Shown piece by piece: positions 52,737 to 61,928 of a stretch of DNA of 64,000 nt. A program made the position numbers and the translations under genes. The stretch's first letter is position 1. Each line of letters opens with the position of its first letter. The notes under the pieces were generated by a model. It was not told where the DNA came from. It made no database searches and saw only the letters and a program-made list of their open reading frames with translations. The stretch covers positions 1 to 64,000 of the forward strand of contig LWDH01000056.1 of assembly GCA_002083395.1 (NCBI GenBank), read 5' to 3'. The stretch comes from Proteobacteria bacterium SG_bin4. Its GTDB lineage: Bacteria; Pseudomonadota; Gammaproteobacteria; Burkholderiales; Nitrosomonadaceae.

Positions 52737-54050
52737 TCAGAAGTAAATATACTCTAATAATCTCTTGGATTTTGCATGTGGTTGGAGGATTGGGTCTCCA
52801 TTATACTTTCCTTCATAAAAATCACTGACTCGCTTTTTCCATTTCCCACTTCTCTGCGAATGTGGATCAATCTTCAGTCGATCCAATATCTGAACCAAGT
52901 GAGGAAAGAAATTTGGGTAATGATCATGTATCAAGTTGAGCACTTCAATCACATTTGTATATTTTGTCCCTATTGGTTGCTCCAGTTTTTTACTTTCAAT
53001 ACCACAAATAAGAGCTGCCCACCCTTTTAAGTTTTCTTTATCAATCGGTCGCTTATCATCAAAGAATTCCTGAATGGATTTTTCCAATAAATCATGAGCA
53101 TCATCTAAGTATCCAGCTTGGACTTCAGCACATAAAGCCTTGTGATTGGTGATAAATTGCTCTTTCTCAATATCAATATAAGTTGCAGTTTGAGAATCAA
53201 CATTTAACGATAGCGAAGAGAATGGAACCAGCTCAAAGTATTCCTTTTGAACAATTTTAAGCCGCCATTTTCCATCAGTTTTACACTTAAACGGCTCAAC
53301 TTCCGGTCGCTGTGTATAAATCCTGAAATAGCCGCAACCTTATGTTTCTGAAAGGATTACACATTCTTCATCAACCAAAAACAAATGTTGACCATTTGAG
53401 CAAAAGTTATCGGCATGCAGCGTACGCCAATCTTTTTCCTTCAGGCGATCGTAGATCCATATTAGCAAGGCTCCTTGTTTTCGGTAAAAGTCAGTTCTTT
53501 CTGCAACCACTTGCGGATACGTATTGGATACCTGCACTTCAAAGACTATCTGTTGCGCATTCCATTTTGAAGCGACATCAGGCTTTCTCCAACCATCAGA
53601 AAAACTAGTCCATCTTTTCTCTATCTCTGGTTCTGAAAACCTAGGATCAGATCGTAAGACTCTAACTGTAAGCTCTTTAGTCTTGATATGTCGCATGCCT
53701 TCACGTTGACCATGATAGCGAATCCGATCGCGCTCTTCGGAAGATATCATTCGATTTTGCTGATAGATGCAGTCAGCTTTTTCGGCAGCAGTCTTTTCTT
53801 TGTGAGCAAAATAATGACCGCCGCGTTTGTGTTTACGTAGTAAAACATCATGTCCACAATAAAAACACGAAAAATTTTCACTATTTTCTCGCCGAATTTT
53901 AAGGCGGAGAGAATGAATTTGTTTTTCAGTTTGAGTCGCTATCCAGTTCCTAACCTCAATAATCTCACCATCAGAGGCACGGCGCACCATTTCCACTTGC
54001 AATGTAGCTGTGCTTTTAGCTCGATCATTTGGATTAAAGGGGATAACCAT
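52737..54050 (-). pseudogene. CoiA-like nuclease-family gene (DUF6035-like) interrupted by an in-frame TAA
   Basis: Two open segments, 54050-53343 (236 codons) and 53339-52737 (200 codons), are in the same frame and separated only by TAA at 53340-53342. Between the stop and the next in-frame start at 53087 there are 84 more sense codons with good protein character, so one gene of 437 codons is cut by one nonsense codon. The N-terminal part has a zinc-like CFYCGHD...GGHYFAHK motif (Cys62, Cys65, His79, His83) and a PD-(D/E)xK-type core (Asp158, Glu171, Gln173 in VFEVQVS). This resembles CoiA competence nucleases. The truncated 236-residue product would keep the core. Confidence 0.75.
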
Positions 54051-54284
54051 GGATTCTTAGCTTAGCGAGGTAGGCTGCAAAGTTACAAAAATTTTCTTTA
54101 ATGCGGGCAAATATTAGGGCTTCATTATCTCGCAGAATATCCAGATAAACTACCACCCTTTTACCTGTGCATATACCTTACGGCGTTATTCACCCGTTAT
54201 TTTTATTCAAAAAGGAAATCATCACGGGGATCTCTGAGCCGATGCAATAGCCGCTATCTTAAGGCAAACAATATCAAGATGATC

Positions 54285-54308
54285 ATCCGTCGCCGTGGCG
54301 CGACGGAT
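54285..54308 (-). terminator. Hairpin at the end of the succinate-semialdehyde dehydrogenase gene
   Basis: ATCCGTCGC pairs perfectly with GCGACGGAT around CGTGGC, 11 bp beyond the stop. The T content after it is low, so intrinsic termination is uncertain. The remaining 54051-54284 sequence shows nothing I can assign. Confidence 0.35.
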
Positions 54309-54319
54309 CGTGATGTCAT

Positions 54320-55726
54320 TCAACCAAAGCTAACCGCTCCCCAAGCTGGAGAACCCGAAGGCGCTGCGTGAATCAATTTTTGGTTGACGAATTCTCCAAA
54401 TCCCAGCTCTGATAACTCGCGTCCATAACCTGAATTTTTGATGCCACCGAACGGTAGTTCAGGTGCTGTCCATACGGGCTGGTTGACAAAAACCATACCA
54501 CTCTCGATTTTCTCTGCCAGCTTTCGACCATGCGCTACATCGGCGGTAAAAACTGAGGCCCCTAAACCGAAGGGTGTGGCATTCGCCAATTGAATGGCTT
54601 CTTCTTCATTATTGATGCAATAAAACGATACGACCGGACCGAATAATTCCTGTATATAAATAGGATTGTCCTGCTCGATACCGGTAAGCACCGTCGGTTC
54701 TAAATAAAAACCGGGCCGGTCAATCCTTTTACCACCCGCCACGATTTTACCGCCATGCCGCTTCGCCAGTGCTATCTGGTCGAGTAGCAGGTTCAGTGTT
54801 TTTTCCGATGATAGCGGCCCTAACGTGGTGCCGGGATCCTGGGGATCTCCAGCTTTGAGAGCCGCCATCCGTTGCACGAATCCATCAAGAAATTCTTTTC
54901 CACGCTGTTTTCCAATGACTATGATGCGCTTTGTGCCCACGCAGCATTGGCCGGTAGCAAACATTCTTCCGAATAAGGCGCTATCCAGCGTCGCTTCTAA
55001 TGGTGCATCTTCAAGCACGATCAGCGGATCGCTGCCGCCCATTTCCAATACGGATTTTTTCAGATTGCGCCCTGCCCGCTCAGCAACTACCGCACCCGCG
55101 CGTTCACTGCCTGTGAGCGTTACGCCACGCACGCGCGGGTCTTCTATAACGCCTCCAATCTGTTCGACACTCGCAAAGAGATTGGTATACACCCCAGGCG
55201 GCGCACCCGCTTCCTCAATAAGCCGGGCAAATGCCAAGGCGGATTGAGGTACATTTTCCGCATGCTTTAACAAAAGCACATTGCCTACCATCAACTGTGG
55301 TCCTGCTATCCGGGCTATTTGATAATAAGGAAAGTTCCAGGGAGTAATCCCGAGCAGAATGCCAATCGGTTCCAGATGCAGCTCCGCCCCCGGAGACTCT
55401 GGAAGTTTGCGCGGTTGTAGATAATGACCGGCGTTTCGAGCATAGTAATCCAGTATATCCGCAGAGAGATTGACTTCTGCCTGTGCTTCATTAGTAAGTT
55501 TTCCCATTTCCAATGTCAAATAACTTGCATATTCCTTGCTCTTTTTGCGCAACAGATTTGCTGCAGTTGAGATTATATTGGCACGATCGGCGATCGAGCA
55601 TTCGCGCCAAGTTGATTTAAAAGCCAAGTGGGCTTGATCAAGCGCCAGGTTCAAGTCCTGATCTGCGATGTTTGCATAAGTTGCAATCAGCTTGCCCGTC
55701 GCTGGATTAATCGTTTGATAAGTCAT
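54320..55726 (-). CDS. NAD-dependent succinate-semialdehyde dehydrogenase (Sad/YneI-like)
   Basis: A 468-residue aldehyde dehydrogenase oxidising succinate semialdehyde to succinate. NAD-binding TLTGSERAG, the catalytic Glu in LEMGGSDPLIV and the catalytic Cys in GQCCVGTKR are all present, and ELFGPVVS follows. The length and the start YQTINPATGK fit the Sad/YneI group. I chose ATG 55726 since GGAGG lies seven bases upstream; an ATG 12 bases earlier is within that site. It follows the tautomerase gene, but a terminator separates them. The exact aldehyde substrate is not certain. Confidence 0.88.
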   Translation of the reverse strand: MTYQTINPATGKLIATYANIADQDLNLALDQAHLAFKSTWRECSIADRANIISTAANLLRKKSKEYASYLTLEMGKLTNEAQAEVNLSADILDYYARNAGHYLQPRKLPESPGAELHLEPIGILLGITPWNFPYYQIARIAGPQLMVGNVLLLKHAENVPQSALAFARLIEEAGAPPGVYTNLFASVEQIGGVIEDPRVRGVTLTGSERAGAVVAERAGRNLKKSVLEMGGSDPLIVLEDAPLEATLDSALFGRMFATGQCCVGTKRIIVIGKQRGKEFLDGFVQRMAALKAGDPQDPGTTLGPLSSEKTLNLLLDQIALAKRHGGKIVAGGKRIDRPGFYLEPTVLTGIEQDNPIYIQELFGPVVSFYCINNEEEAIQLANATPFGLGASVFTADVAHGRKLAEKIESGMVFVNQPVWTAPELPFGGIKNSGYGRELSELGFGEFVNQKLIHAAPSGSPAWGAVSFG

Positions 55727-55848
55727 TCTATCCTCCATGAATTCAAGAATTTCCTGATCCGGTTATTGTGTTTTTACTGAGTGCAGCAACCAAATAAATG
55801 CGCTCGTAGTTTTCAATACGCCTCGCAAAATAAGATCTGGCCGGATCA

Positions 55849-55879
55849 GAAAAAAAACCGACCTCAATTGAGATCGGTC
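55849..55879 (-). terminator. Rho-independent terminator of the tautomerase gene
   Basis: On the minus strand GACCGATCTC pairs with GAGGTCGGTT around AATT (one G-T pair) and is followed by a run of eight T residues. It begins ten bases after the tautomerase stop. Confidence 0.85.
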
Positions 55880-55888
55880 AAATCAAAA

Positions 55889-56368
55889 TTAACGATCCAT
55901 GATTCCCGGAGCGAGAACGAGATTTGCTGGCAGCTTTTCCGCGTAGGAATAAGAACTTGCTCTGTTGTCTTTGACCCACCGTTTTTCGGCCACGGATTCA
56001 AACGGAGGGGGAATCTCTCCTTGCAGCGACCATAGATCAAAAGGGGTTTCGTCAATCGAAATCTCCCAGTCATAGCCCTTGTCCCTGACATAAGGCGCTA
56101 TGACTGCATCCAGCGTTCTAACCCACCATTCGCGAATGACCGGCCCCGGAAGAGTCCGCGCAATCTGATCAACTTTGAAGCGGATAAATTTGTTGTGTGA
56201 CTCTCCGCCGACAAAGCAGGAATCATTTGCAATTTCCTCAAAAATGACCACTACATAAAATTTTGGCAAAGGGATGCTCGCATAAACACCGGTAATCTTT
56301 TCCGATAATTTCTTTTTGTCGTCGGCAGTCAATGATCCCGCAGGGTGATAAATTTTCCACAATGGCAT
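55889..56368 (-). CDS. Tautomerase superfamily protein (cis-CaaD-like)
   Basis: A 159-residue protein of the cis-3-chloroacrylic acid dehalogenase-like group of tautomerases. Pro2 after Met is the expected catalytic N-terminal proline (PLWKIYHPAG); the two-beta-alpha-beta repeat spans about 2-140, with GESHNKFIRF and ARTLPGPVIREWW recognisable. Substrate is unknown; many family members are promiscuous. AAGGAG precedes the ATG. Two near-identical palindromes lie in its promoter region, so expression is probably repressed by a dimeric regulator, but no regulator gene is adjacent. Confidence 0.82.
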   Translation of the reverse strand: MPLWKIYHPAGSLTADDKKKLSEKITGVYASIPLPKFYVVVIFEEIANDSCFVGGESHNKFIRFKVDQIARTLPGPVIREWWVRTLDAVIAPYVRDKGYDWEISIDETPFDLWSLQGEIPPPFESVAEKRWVKDNRASSYSYAEKLPANLVLAPGIMDR

Positions 56369-56403
56369 GATGCTTCTCCTTTTAATAATTACTCGATTTA
56401 TTT

Positions 56404-56420
56404 ACTTGCAATTTGCAAGT
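56404..56420. promoter_or_regulatory. Palindromic operator O1
   Basis: ACTTGCAATTTGCAAGT is a 17-bp palindrome except for its centre. It is 36 bp upstream of the tautomerase ATG and immediately follows TATGAA (a possible -10) on the minus strand, so binding would block transcription start. Confidence 0.6.
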
Positions 56421-56440
56421 ATTCATAGTGTAGTTAGTCA

Positions 56441-56457
56441 ACTTGCAAATTGCAAGC
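56441..56457. promoter_or_regulatory. Palindromic operator O2
   Basis: ACTTGCAAATTGCAAGC is the reverse complement of O1 except at one end base. It begins 37 bp from the start of O1 and overlaps a possible -35 (TTTGCA, 16 bases before TATGAA). Two sites separated by 3-4 helical turns suggest a repressor of the TetR or MarR type. Confidence 0.6.
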
Positions 56458-56651
56458 ATTAATTGCAACTTCTATTTACGCGCGGTTTCTGTGGGACTTG
56501 GCCGAAAAACGAACGGCACGAATGATAGCTTCGCTAACTTAGCCTCGCCTTCTGTTCAAAAACGCTTGTGTTTAATCACCGGACTCGCAGACTGCCTCTC
56601 CTGATTCGGGTTAAACTAAGACTTTGAACAACTCACTACCCGCAAGACCTC

Positions 56652-57071
56652 ATGGACGAACAATCAAGCCTTTTGGCATTATTCACCAGCAGCTTTTTAG
56701 CCGCGACATTGCTACCCGGGGGATCGGAGGCGGTGCTGGTGGGTGTTTTGCTGGCCTATCCCGATTTGCATTGGCCGGCGCTGACTCTGGCAACCATCGG
56801 CAATACGTTGGGCGGGATGAGTTCGTATCTCATTGGCCGTCTGTTACCGGATGAAAGTGCGCTACATAAAAAATTGGGTGGCAAAACACACGGGTTGGAG
56901 TGGGTGCGGCAACATGGCACCCCCATTCTGCTGCTATCGTGGGCGCCGCTGATCGGCGATATCTTATGCGTGGCGGCTGGGTGGTTACGCGCCAATTGGC
57001 TGTGGGCGTTATTATTTATTGCTGCGGGGAAATTTGCCCGCTATTGGGTGATTGCTACTGCGATAAATTAG
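56652..57071 (+). CDS. YqaA-like (SNARE-associated/VTT domain) small membrane protein
   Basis: A 139-residue membrane protein with about four hydrophobic segments and the GGSEAVLVG near the N-terminus and GNTLGGMSSYLIGRLLP in the middle typical of E. coli YqaA. These proteins share the VTT fold with DedA family transporters, but YqaA itself has no proven role. It ends with GKFARYWVIA. It stands between genes on the other strand; a perfect 9-bp dyad (CGATCCGGT/ACCGGATCG, 57080-57113) follows its stop. Confidence 0.85.
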   Translation: MDEQSSLLALFTSSFLAATLLPGGSEAVLVGVLLAYPDLHWPALTLATIGNTLGGMSSYLIGRLLPDESALHKKLGGKTHGLEWVRQHGTPILLLSWAPLIGDILCVAAGWLRANWLWALLFIAAGKFARYWVIATAIN

Positions 57072-57128
57072 GAGGCTCTTCGATCCGGTTTATTTGCTGA
57101 ATATACCGGATCGGTGTCGATGGTTGGA

Positions 57129-57443
57129 TTATTCTTGATTATCAAATAGTTTTTGCAATTCACCGCTTTGATACATTTCGGTAACGATATCCGAGCCGCC
57201 GATGAACTCGCCATTGACGTATAACTGCGGGATCGTCGGCCAGTTCGAATAGTCTTTGATCCCCTGGCGGATTTCAGGGTCTTCCAACACATTGACTGCA
57301 AAAATATTATCAATACCGCACGCCTTCAGAATATTCACTGCGTTTGCGGAAAAACCACATTGCGGTTGGTCCGGCGTGCCTTTCATATACAGCACAACCG
57401 GATGTGTGGTTACTTGTTGTTCGATTAAATCTTCAACATTCAT
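57129..57443 (-). CDS. grxD: Monothiol glutaredoxin (Grx4-type)
   Basis: A 104-residue CGFS glutaredoxin that binds a [2Fe-2S] cluster with glutathione and transfers it to target proteins. KGTPDQPQCGFSANAV carries the active site Cys29. WPTIPQLYVNGEFIGG and SDIVTEM supply the glutathione-binding residues. I placed the start at ATG 57443, where GGAGAG is upstream; a longer in-frame TTG start is unlikely. It is 104 bp downstream of prmC on the same strand, so it may share its transcript. Glutathione genes are in this window. Confidence 0.95.
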   Translation of the reverse strand: MNVEDLIEQQVTTHPVVLYMKGTPDQPQCGFSANAVNILKACGIDNIFAVNVLEDPEIRQGIKDYSNWPTIPQLYVNGEFIGGSDIVTEMYQSGELQKLFDNQE

Positions 57444-57547
57444 AGTGTTAATCTCTCCAATAGATCGTTCCAAAAAATTTTTACAGATACCAAGTTCAGA
57501 ATTTCCCAAGCGCCATTCGTTGTTGCATTGATAATGCTACATATAGG

Positions 57548-58384
57548 TCACACTGAAAAATTCAACTGACCGCCGCTGACGCGCATTATGCCAGCCAAGT
57601 CCGGCTTGGAACAAATATTATTAAAACCCGCTTGCTGGAGCAATCCTCTGCACGCTTCCGCTTGATCATATCCGTGTTCCAGCAGCAACCATCCATTGGC
57701 AGCCAGATGGCCGGGCGCGGCTGCAATGATATGATCAATACAAGCCAAGCCATCACCGCCAGCCGATAATGCCACTTCCGGTTCAAACCGCAAATCACCT
57801 TGTTGCAAGTGCGGATCGTGTTCAGCGACATAAGGCGGATTTGAAACAATCAGATCAAATTTTTCTGCGGAAAGTTCATCAAACCAATTTCCGGCGATCA
57901 GCTTCAGATGAGTTATTCCCAGCGCTTCGGCGTTTCGTCGCGCGACGGCAAGGGCATCCGGTGATAAATCAACCGCAGTGACATGCGCTTGGGGCCGATG
58001 CTTGGCAATGGTGATTGCGATCGCGCCGCTACCGGTTCCCAGGTCCAGAATTCGCTTCGATCGGTCCGCAGGAATCAGCTGCAGCGCCCACTCGACCAGT
58101 AACTCGGTTTCAGGCCGTGGAATGAGAACCGCGTTCGTGACTTGAAAAGTCAAATCATAAAACGGCCTTTCGCCGGTCAAGTAGGCCACCGGCAGTCCCT
58201 TGGCACGTTCTTGAATCAATTGCGAGAATGTTGCCGATTGTTGTTCGGTCAGCCGATGTTCCGGGTGTGTCAGCAAAAAGGCGTGCTTGGTATGCAGCAC
58301 ATATTCCAGCAATAGCCGCGCATCCACCGGGTCAACCGACCGGCAGGCGATGGCTAATGCTTGCGCAATGGTTTCGGGTTGCAT
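57548..58384 (-). CDS. prmC: Release factor glutamine methyltransferase
   Basis: A 278-residue enzyme that methylates the Gln of the GGQ motif of release factors. The N-terminal five-helix domain (about 1-75) binds the factor. The SAM motif ILDLGTGSGAIAI is near 115 and the catalytic NPPY is near 183 (DLIVSNPPYV). It follows prfA by 34 bp, the classical hemA-prfA-prmC order. Length is standard. Confidence 0.96.
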   Translation of the reverse strand: MQPETIAQALAIACRSVDPVDARLLLEYVLHTKHAFLLTHPEHRLTEQQSATFSQLIQERAKGLPVAYLTGERPFYDLTFQVTNAVLIPRPETELLVEWALQLIPADRSKRILDLGTGSGAIAITIAKHRPQAHVTAVDLSPDALAVARRNAEALGITHLKLIAGNWFDELSAEKFDLIVSNPPYVAEHDPHLQQGDLRFEPEVALSAGGDGLACIDHIIAAAPGHLAANGWLLLEHGYDQAEACRGLLQQAGFNNICSKPDLAGIMRVSGGQLNFSV

Positions 58385-58418
58385 CGAAGGATGAATCGAA
58401 TCGGCTATCAGGCGGCAA

Positions 58419-59498
58419 TTACTCTTGCACCGACGCCGCCAGTAATTCCGCTTGATGTTCTGCCACTAAGGCTGAGCATAGTTCATCGATATCGCCATCC
58501 ATGATCTGATCCATTTTATAAAGCGTCAGATTGATGCGATGATCGGTAATCCGGCCTTGCGGAAAATTGTAGGTGCGAATCCGCTCCGACCGTTCGCCGG
58601 TTCCCACCAGCGACTTTCGCGTCGCCGCCTGTTCCGCATGCTGTTCGCGCATTTGCTTGTCGTGAATTCGCGCAGCCAGCACGCTCAACGCTTGCGCTTT
58701 GTTTTTGTGTTGCGAACGGCCATCCTGGCACTCCACCACAATACCAGTCGGCAAATGCGTTACGCGCACGGCAGAGTCGGTTTTATTGATGTGCTGGCCA
58801 CCCGCACCCGAAGCACGGAAGGTATCGATGCGTAATTCGGCGGGATTCAACACCACTTCGCTGACTTCATCGGCTTCCGGCATCACTGCCACGGTACAGG
58901 TTGAGGTATGCACACGCCCTTGCGTTTCGGTCACAGGAACCCGTTGCACGCGATGACCGCCGGATTCAAATTTCAATCGGGAATACGCGCCATGACCAAT
59001 GATTTTGGCGATAATTTCCTTATAACCACCGATATCCGACAAACTTTGCGAGATAATTTCCACTTGCCAGCCTCTTCTCTCCGCATAGCGTGAGTACATC
59101 CGAAACAAGTTACCGGCAAACAAAGCCGATTCATCGCCGCCGGTTCCAGCGCGGATTTCCAGAAAAATATTACGTTCATCGTTGGGATCTTTCGGCAGTA
59201 GCTGTTTTTGAATTTCAGCTTCCAGTTTAGCGAGTTTCTCTTTCCCGGCTTGGATTTCGGTTTCGGCAAATGCCCGCATTTCAAGATCGGCATGCATTTC
59301 CCGCGCAGTTTGTATGTCCTGCTCGCATTGTTGATACTCGCGATACAACTCCACGATTGGAACGATTTCTGAATGTTCGCGGGTCAATTTGCGATAATTG
59401 TCCAGATCCGCAGTCGCAGACTCGCTACTCAATACCTGGTTTAATTCGTCCAAGCGCACACTCAAACGAGTGAGCCGGTCCGTGATGTTTTTGTTCAT
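58419..59498 (-). CDS. prfA: Peptide chain release factor 1
   Basis: A 359-residue class I release factor recognising UAA and UAG. The GGQ loop that enters the peptidyl-transferase centre is in RASGAGGQHINKTDSAVR near 230; the stop-codon recognition loop PVT lies in RVPVTETQGRVHTST near 185. Its ATG overlaps the hemA stop by four bases (ATGA), and prmC, its modifying enzyme, follows. Relevant to the interrupted nuclease gene in this window, the factor appears normal. Confidence 0.97.
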   Translation of the reverse strand: MNKNITDRLTRLSVRLDELNQVLSSESATADLDNYRKLTREHSEIVPIVELYREYQQCEQDIQTAREMHADLEMRAFAETEIQAGKEKLAKLEAEIQKQLLPKDPNDERNIFLEIRAGTGGDESALFAGNLFRMYSRYAERRGWQVEIISQSLSDIGGYKEIIAKIIGHGAYSRLKFESGGHRVQRVPVTETQGRVHTSTCTVAVMPEADEVSEVVLNPAELRIDTFRASGAGGQHINKTDSAVRVTHLPTGIVVECQDGRSQHKNKAQALSVLAARIHDKQMREQHAEQAATRKSLVGTGERSERIRTYNFPQGRITDHRINLTLYKMDQIMDGDIDELCSALVAEHQAELLAASVQE

Positions 59499-60748
59499 TG
59501 CGGGCGATGCAGTTGGTATAGCCGGTTGATCAAACCGACTAATTCCTCTCGTTCATCTGTCGTGGCGTGATTCAGCACACTGGAAGGCATGTGCAGGAAT
59601 TTATTGGTGAGACTGTTACTTAAAGCTTCGATAACCTTATCGGGATCCTCCCCCTTTTCAAGCAATCTTTTGGCGCGAGCCAGTTCATGACGGCGATATC
59701 GCTCACCCTGATCACGCAGCGCGCGAATCGTCGGCACAACTTCGCGGGTAGCGAACCAACGCATGAAATCGACCACATTCGAATCAATGATCGTTTCCGC
59801 TTGAGCAACGGCATTCTGGCGCGAATCCAATCCTTCTTTGACGATCTCGGCCAAATCGTCCACATAATATAGAAACACGTCGTCTAGCTCGGCTACTTCG
59901 GTTTCCACATCACGCGGCACTGCGAGATCCACAATGAAAATCGGTCGATGCTTACGGATTTTAATGGCGCGCTCGACCATGCCTTTACCCAGAATCGGTA
60001 ATGGGCTTGCCGTACAGGTTACGACAATATCATGGAGCGCCAATTGCTCCGGTAAATCACTGAGCGTAATAGCTTGCGCATTAAAACGGCTGGCCAATGC
60101 GTCGGCACGCTCCTTAGTACGGTTGGCTACGGTTATTTTTCTAGGACTCCTCGCGGCGAAATGATTAGCGCATAACTCGATCATTTCACCCGCACCGATA
60201 AATAACACACGTTGCTCATTGATCTCGCCGAAGATCCGCTCCGCCAGGCGCGCTGCCGCCGCAGCCATTGACACCGAATTGGCGCCAATCTCGGTAGAAG
60301 TCCGCACTTCCTTGGCGACATAAAAGGTGCGCTGAAATAGCTTGTGCAGCAACAAACCCAATGTGCCGGCATGCTCTGCGGATTTCACCGCGCTTTTCAA
60401 CTGCCCGAGTATTTGCGGCTCGCCCAACACCATGGAATCCAAGCCGCTGGCTACGCGGAAGGCGTGCTTAACAGCCTGTTCCCGCGGCAACTTGTACAAG
60501 TAAGGATCCAGATCGCGTGTCGGCAAATGATGAAAGTCGGCCAGCCAAACAACCGCTTCCTCCGGTTTATCGGTGCAACAATAAACTTCCGTGCGGTTAC
60601 AGGTGGAGACGATCGCGGCTTCTTTGATCGGATTGCGTCCGACGAGATCGCGCAACGCATGCTCCATCGTATTTTCGGGAAATGTTACCTGCTCGCGCAC
60701 ATCTAGCGGTGCAGTGTTGTGATTAATACCGAAAGCAAATAACTGCAT
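59495..60748 (-). CDS. hemA: Glutamyl-tRNA reductase
   Basis: A 417-residue enzyme reducing Glu-tRNA to glutamate-1-semialdehyde, the first committed step of tetrapyrrole (C5) synthesis. The catalytic Cys is in STCNRTEVY near 50; the NADPH-binding segment VLFIGAGEMIEL is near 185. It heads the hemA-prfA-prmC operon. Ammonia oxidisers need much haem for hydroxylamine oxidoreductase and cytochromes, so a high flux would be expected. The start ATG at 60748 is the only sensible one. Confidence 0.97.
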   Translation of the reverse strand: MQLFAFGINHNTAPLDVREQVTFPENTMEHALRDLVGRNPIKEAAIVSTCNRTEVYCCTDKPEEAVVWLADFHHLPTRDLDPYLYKLPREQAVKHAFRVASGLDSMVLGEPQILGQLKSAVKSAEHAGTLGLLLHKLFQRTFYVAKEVRTSTEIGANSVSMAAAAARLAERIFGEINEQRVLFIGAGEMIELCANHFAARSPRKITVANRTKERADALASRFNAQAITLSDLPEQLALHDIVVTCTASPLPILGKGMVERAIKIRKHRPIFIVDLAVPRDVETEVAELDDVFLYYVDDLAEIVKEGLDSRQNAVAQAETIIDSNVVDFMRWFATREVVPTIRALRDQGERYRRHELARAKRLLEKGEDPDKVIEALSNSLTNKFLHMPSSVLNHATTDEREELVGLINRLYQLHRPQ

Positions 60749-60865
60749 GAATGTTAATGTTAACTATCGAGAACTAATGGTAAGAAATAACCGCTAATTA
60801 TAATAGTAGGAATTCTTTATTACCATCGTTCAGAAAAATTATTTAACGCCATCAATACCGGAAAA

Positions 60866-61336
60866 TTAATGCCAAGGCGTAACCGGAATAATGGAAATAC
60901 TGTTTTTGGGCGACCCTTCAATAATCCTGTCGCTATATGTCAAATAAACCAATACATTACGCTTTGGATCGTAAAACCGGACTACTTGCAGCGTTTTGAA
61001 TAACAACGATGTGTTTTTCTTAAATACTTCCTTACCATCCTCGTCGCCATTTTTTACTTTTTCCGGCAGAGAGATCGGGCCAATCTGGCGGCATGCGATG
61101 GATGCATCTGATGTATCTTCGGCCACTCCCACGGTTCCGCTAATTCCGCCAGTTTTCGCCCGGCTGAGATAACAGGTTGCACCGGGTATCTGCGGATCAT
61201 CGAAGGCTTCGATCACGATTTTATCGTTGGCGCCGAGCATTTTAAACTTGGTTGAAACACTCCCGATTTCTTCCGCCCATGAAAAATTGAATAACATCAT
61301 TGCAATCAAAAAGGACAGAAACTTCAAAGAATGCAT
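60866..61336 (-). CDS. creA: CreA family periplasmic protein
   Basis: A 156-residue secreted protein of unknown function. A signal peptide (about 1-20) ends near FSWAEE. The conserved body holds IGSVSTKFKMLGANDKIVIE in part, YLSRAKTGG, two Cys (in ATCYLSR and IACRQIG) that may form a disulfide, and VYLTYSDRIIEGSPKNS. I chose ATG 61336, preceded by GGAGG, over an earlier in-frame ATG. CreA lies apart from creBCD here. Length is normal. Confidence 0.92.
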   Translation of the reverse strand: MHSLKFLSFLIAMMLFNFSWAEEIGSVSTKFKMLGANDKIVIEAFDDPQIPGATCYLSRAKTGGISGTVGVAEDTSDASIACRQIGPISLPEKVKNGDEDGKEVFKKNTSLLFKTLQVVRFYDPKRNVLVYLTYSDRIIEGSPKNSISIIPVTPWH

Positions 61337-61689
61337 TTTTTCCTCCATTAAAGCACAGTGATAGATTTTCAATGTAGCTTTAGAAATTTTTAATAACGGG
61401 TTGGTTCACACCAACAATCCCGGCTAGTGCCTATTGACTAAAATTACCATGATGCCATTGAGTCTCAGCAAACCAGTAAGTTTCATAACGAATCCTACAA
61501 CAATACAAGGCTCTTGGGAATGTAATTTATAAATCAACAACTTTAATTTTATTTGGAGATTAATAACTACTGGGGCTCAATATCGCCATCCGTCATGAAA
61601 AGACGATTGCCAAAGCATGATCAAGCAATCATTCCAGCTAACAGATACTGCCACAAGGCAGCAAAAAAGGAAGTAACCGAGTATCCAGG
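61337..61689. other. Intergenic region between creA and tRNA-Val
   Basis: About 353 bp with the creA promoter side and the 3' flank of the tRNA. A short inverted repeat CTGCC/GGCAG lies about 40 bp beyond the tRNA end. I checked for an integrase remnant or attachment-site copy of the tRNA end and saw none in this window. No gene called. Confidence 0.45.
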
Positions 61690-61766
61690 TGGTAGGCGCG
61701 ATTGGATTCGAACCAACGACCCCCACCATGTCAAGGTGATGCTCTAACCAACTGAGCTACGCGCCT
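61690..61766 (-). tRNA. tRNA-Val (anticodon GAC)
   Basis: A complete cloverleaf with encoded CCA. The acceptor stem AGGCGCG pairs with CGCGCCT, the D arm GCTCAGTTGG..GAGC is present, the anticodon loop TTGACAT sits on a TCACC/GGTGG stem, and the T arm contains GGTTCGAAT. GAC at positions 34-36 reads GUC and GUU codons. Without CCA the gene is 61693-61766, 74 nt. Confidence 0.95.
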
Positions 61767-61928
61767 AAGAAAGGCGGATTCTAACTGAAATAGATAGGCG
61801 CCACAAATAATATTGCAAATGAGTCAGAAAACAATTCTTCCATACTCAGCGGCAAGCACAGCACCGATTGGGTTATTCCCAACTTGACACTCCACTCTCA
61901 TTTCTGTAGCCTTCGCCACACTTACCTC

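Noticed and set aside
52737..53087. Treating the 116-codon distal part of the CoiA-like gene as an independent small gene
   Set aside because: Its apparent start is a TTG without a ribosome-binding site, and the same frame stays open upstream for 84 codons to the TAA that separates it from the larger part.
61553..61747. 64-codon plus-strand frame
   Set aside because: It runs through the tRNA-Val gene on the opposite strand, so its apparent coding sequence is RNA-gene sequence.
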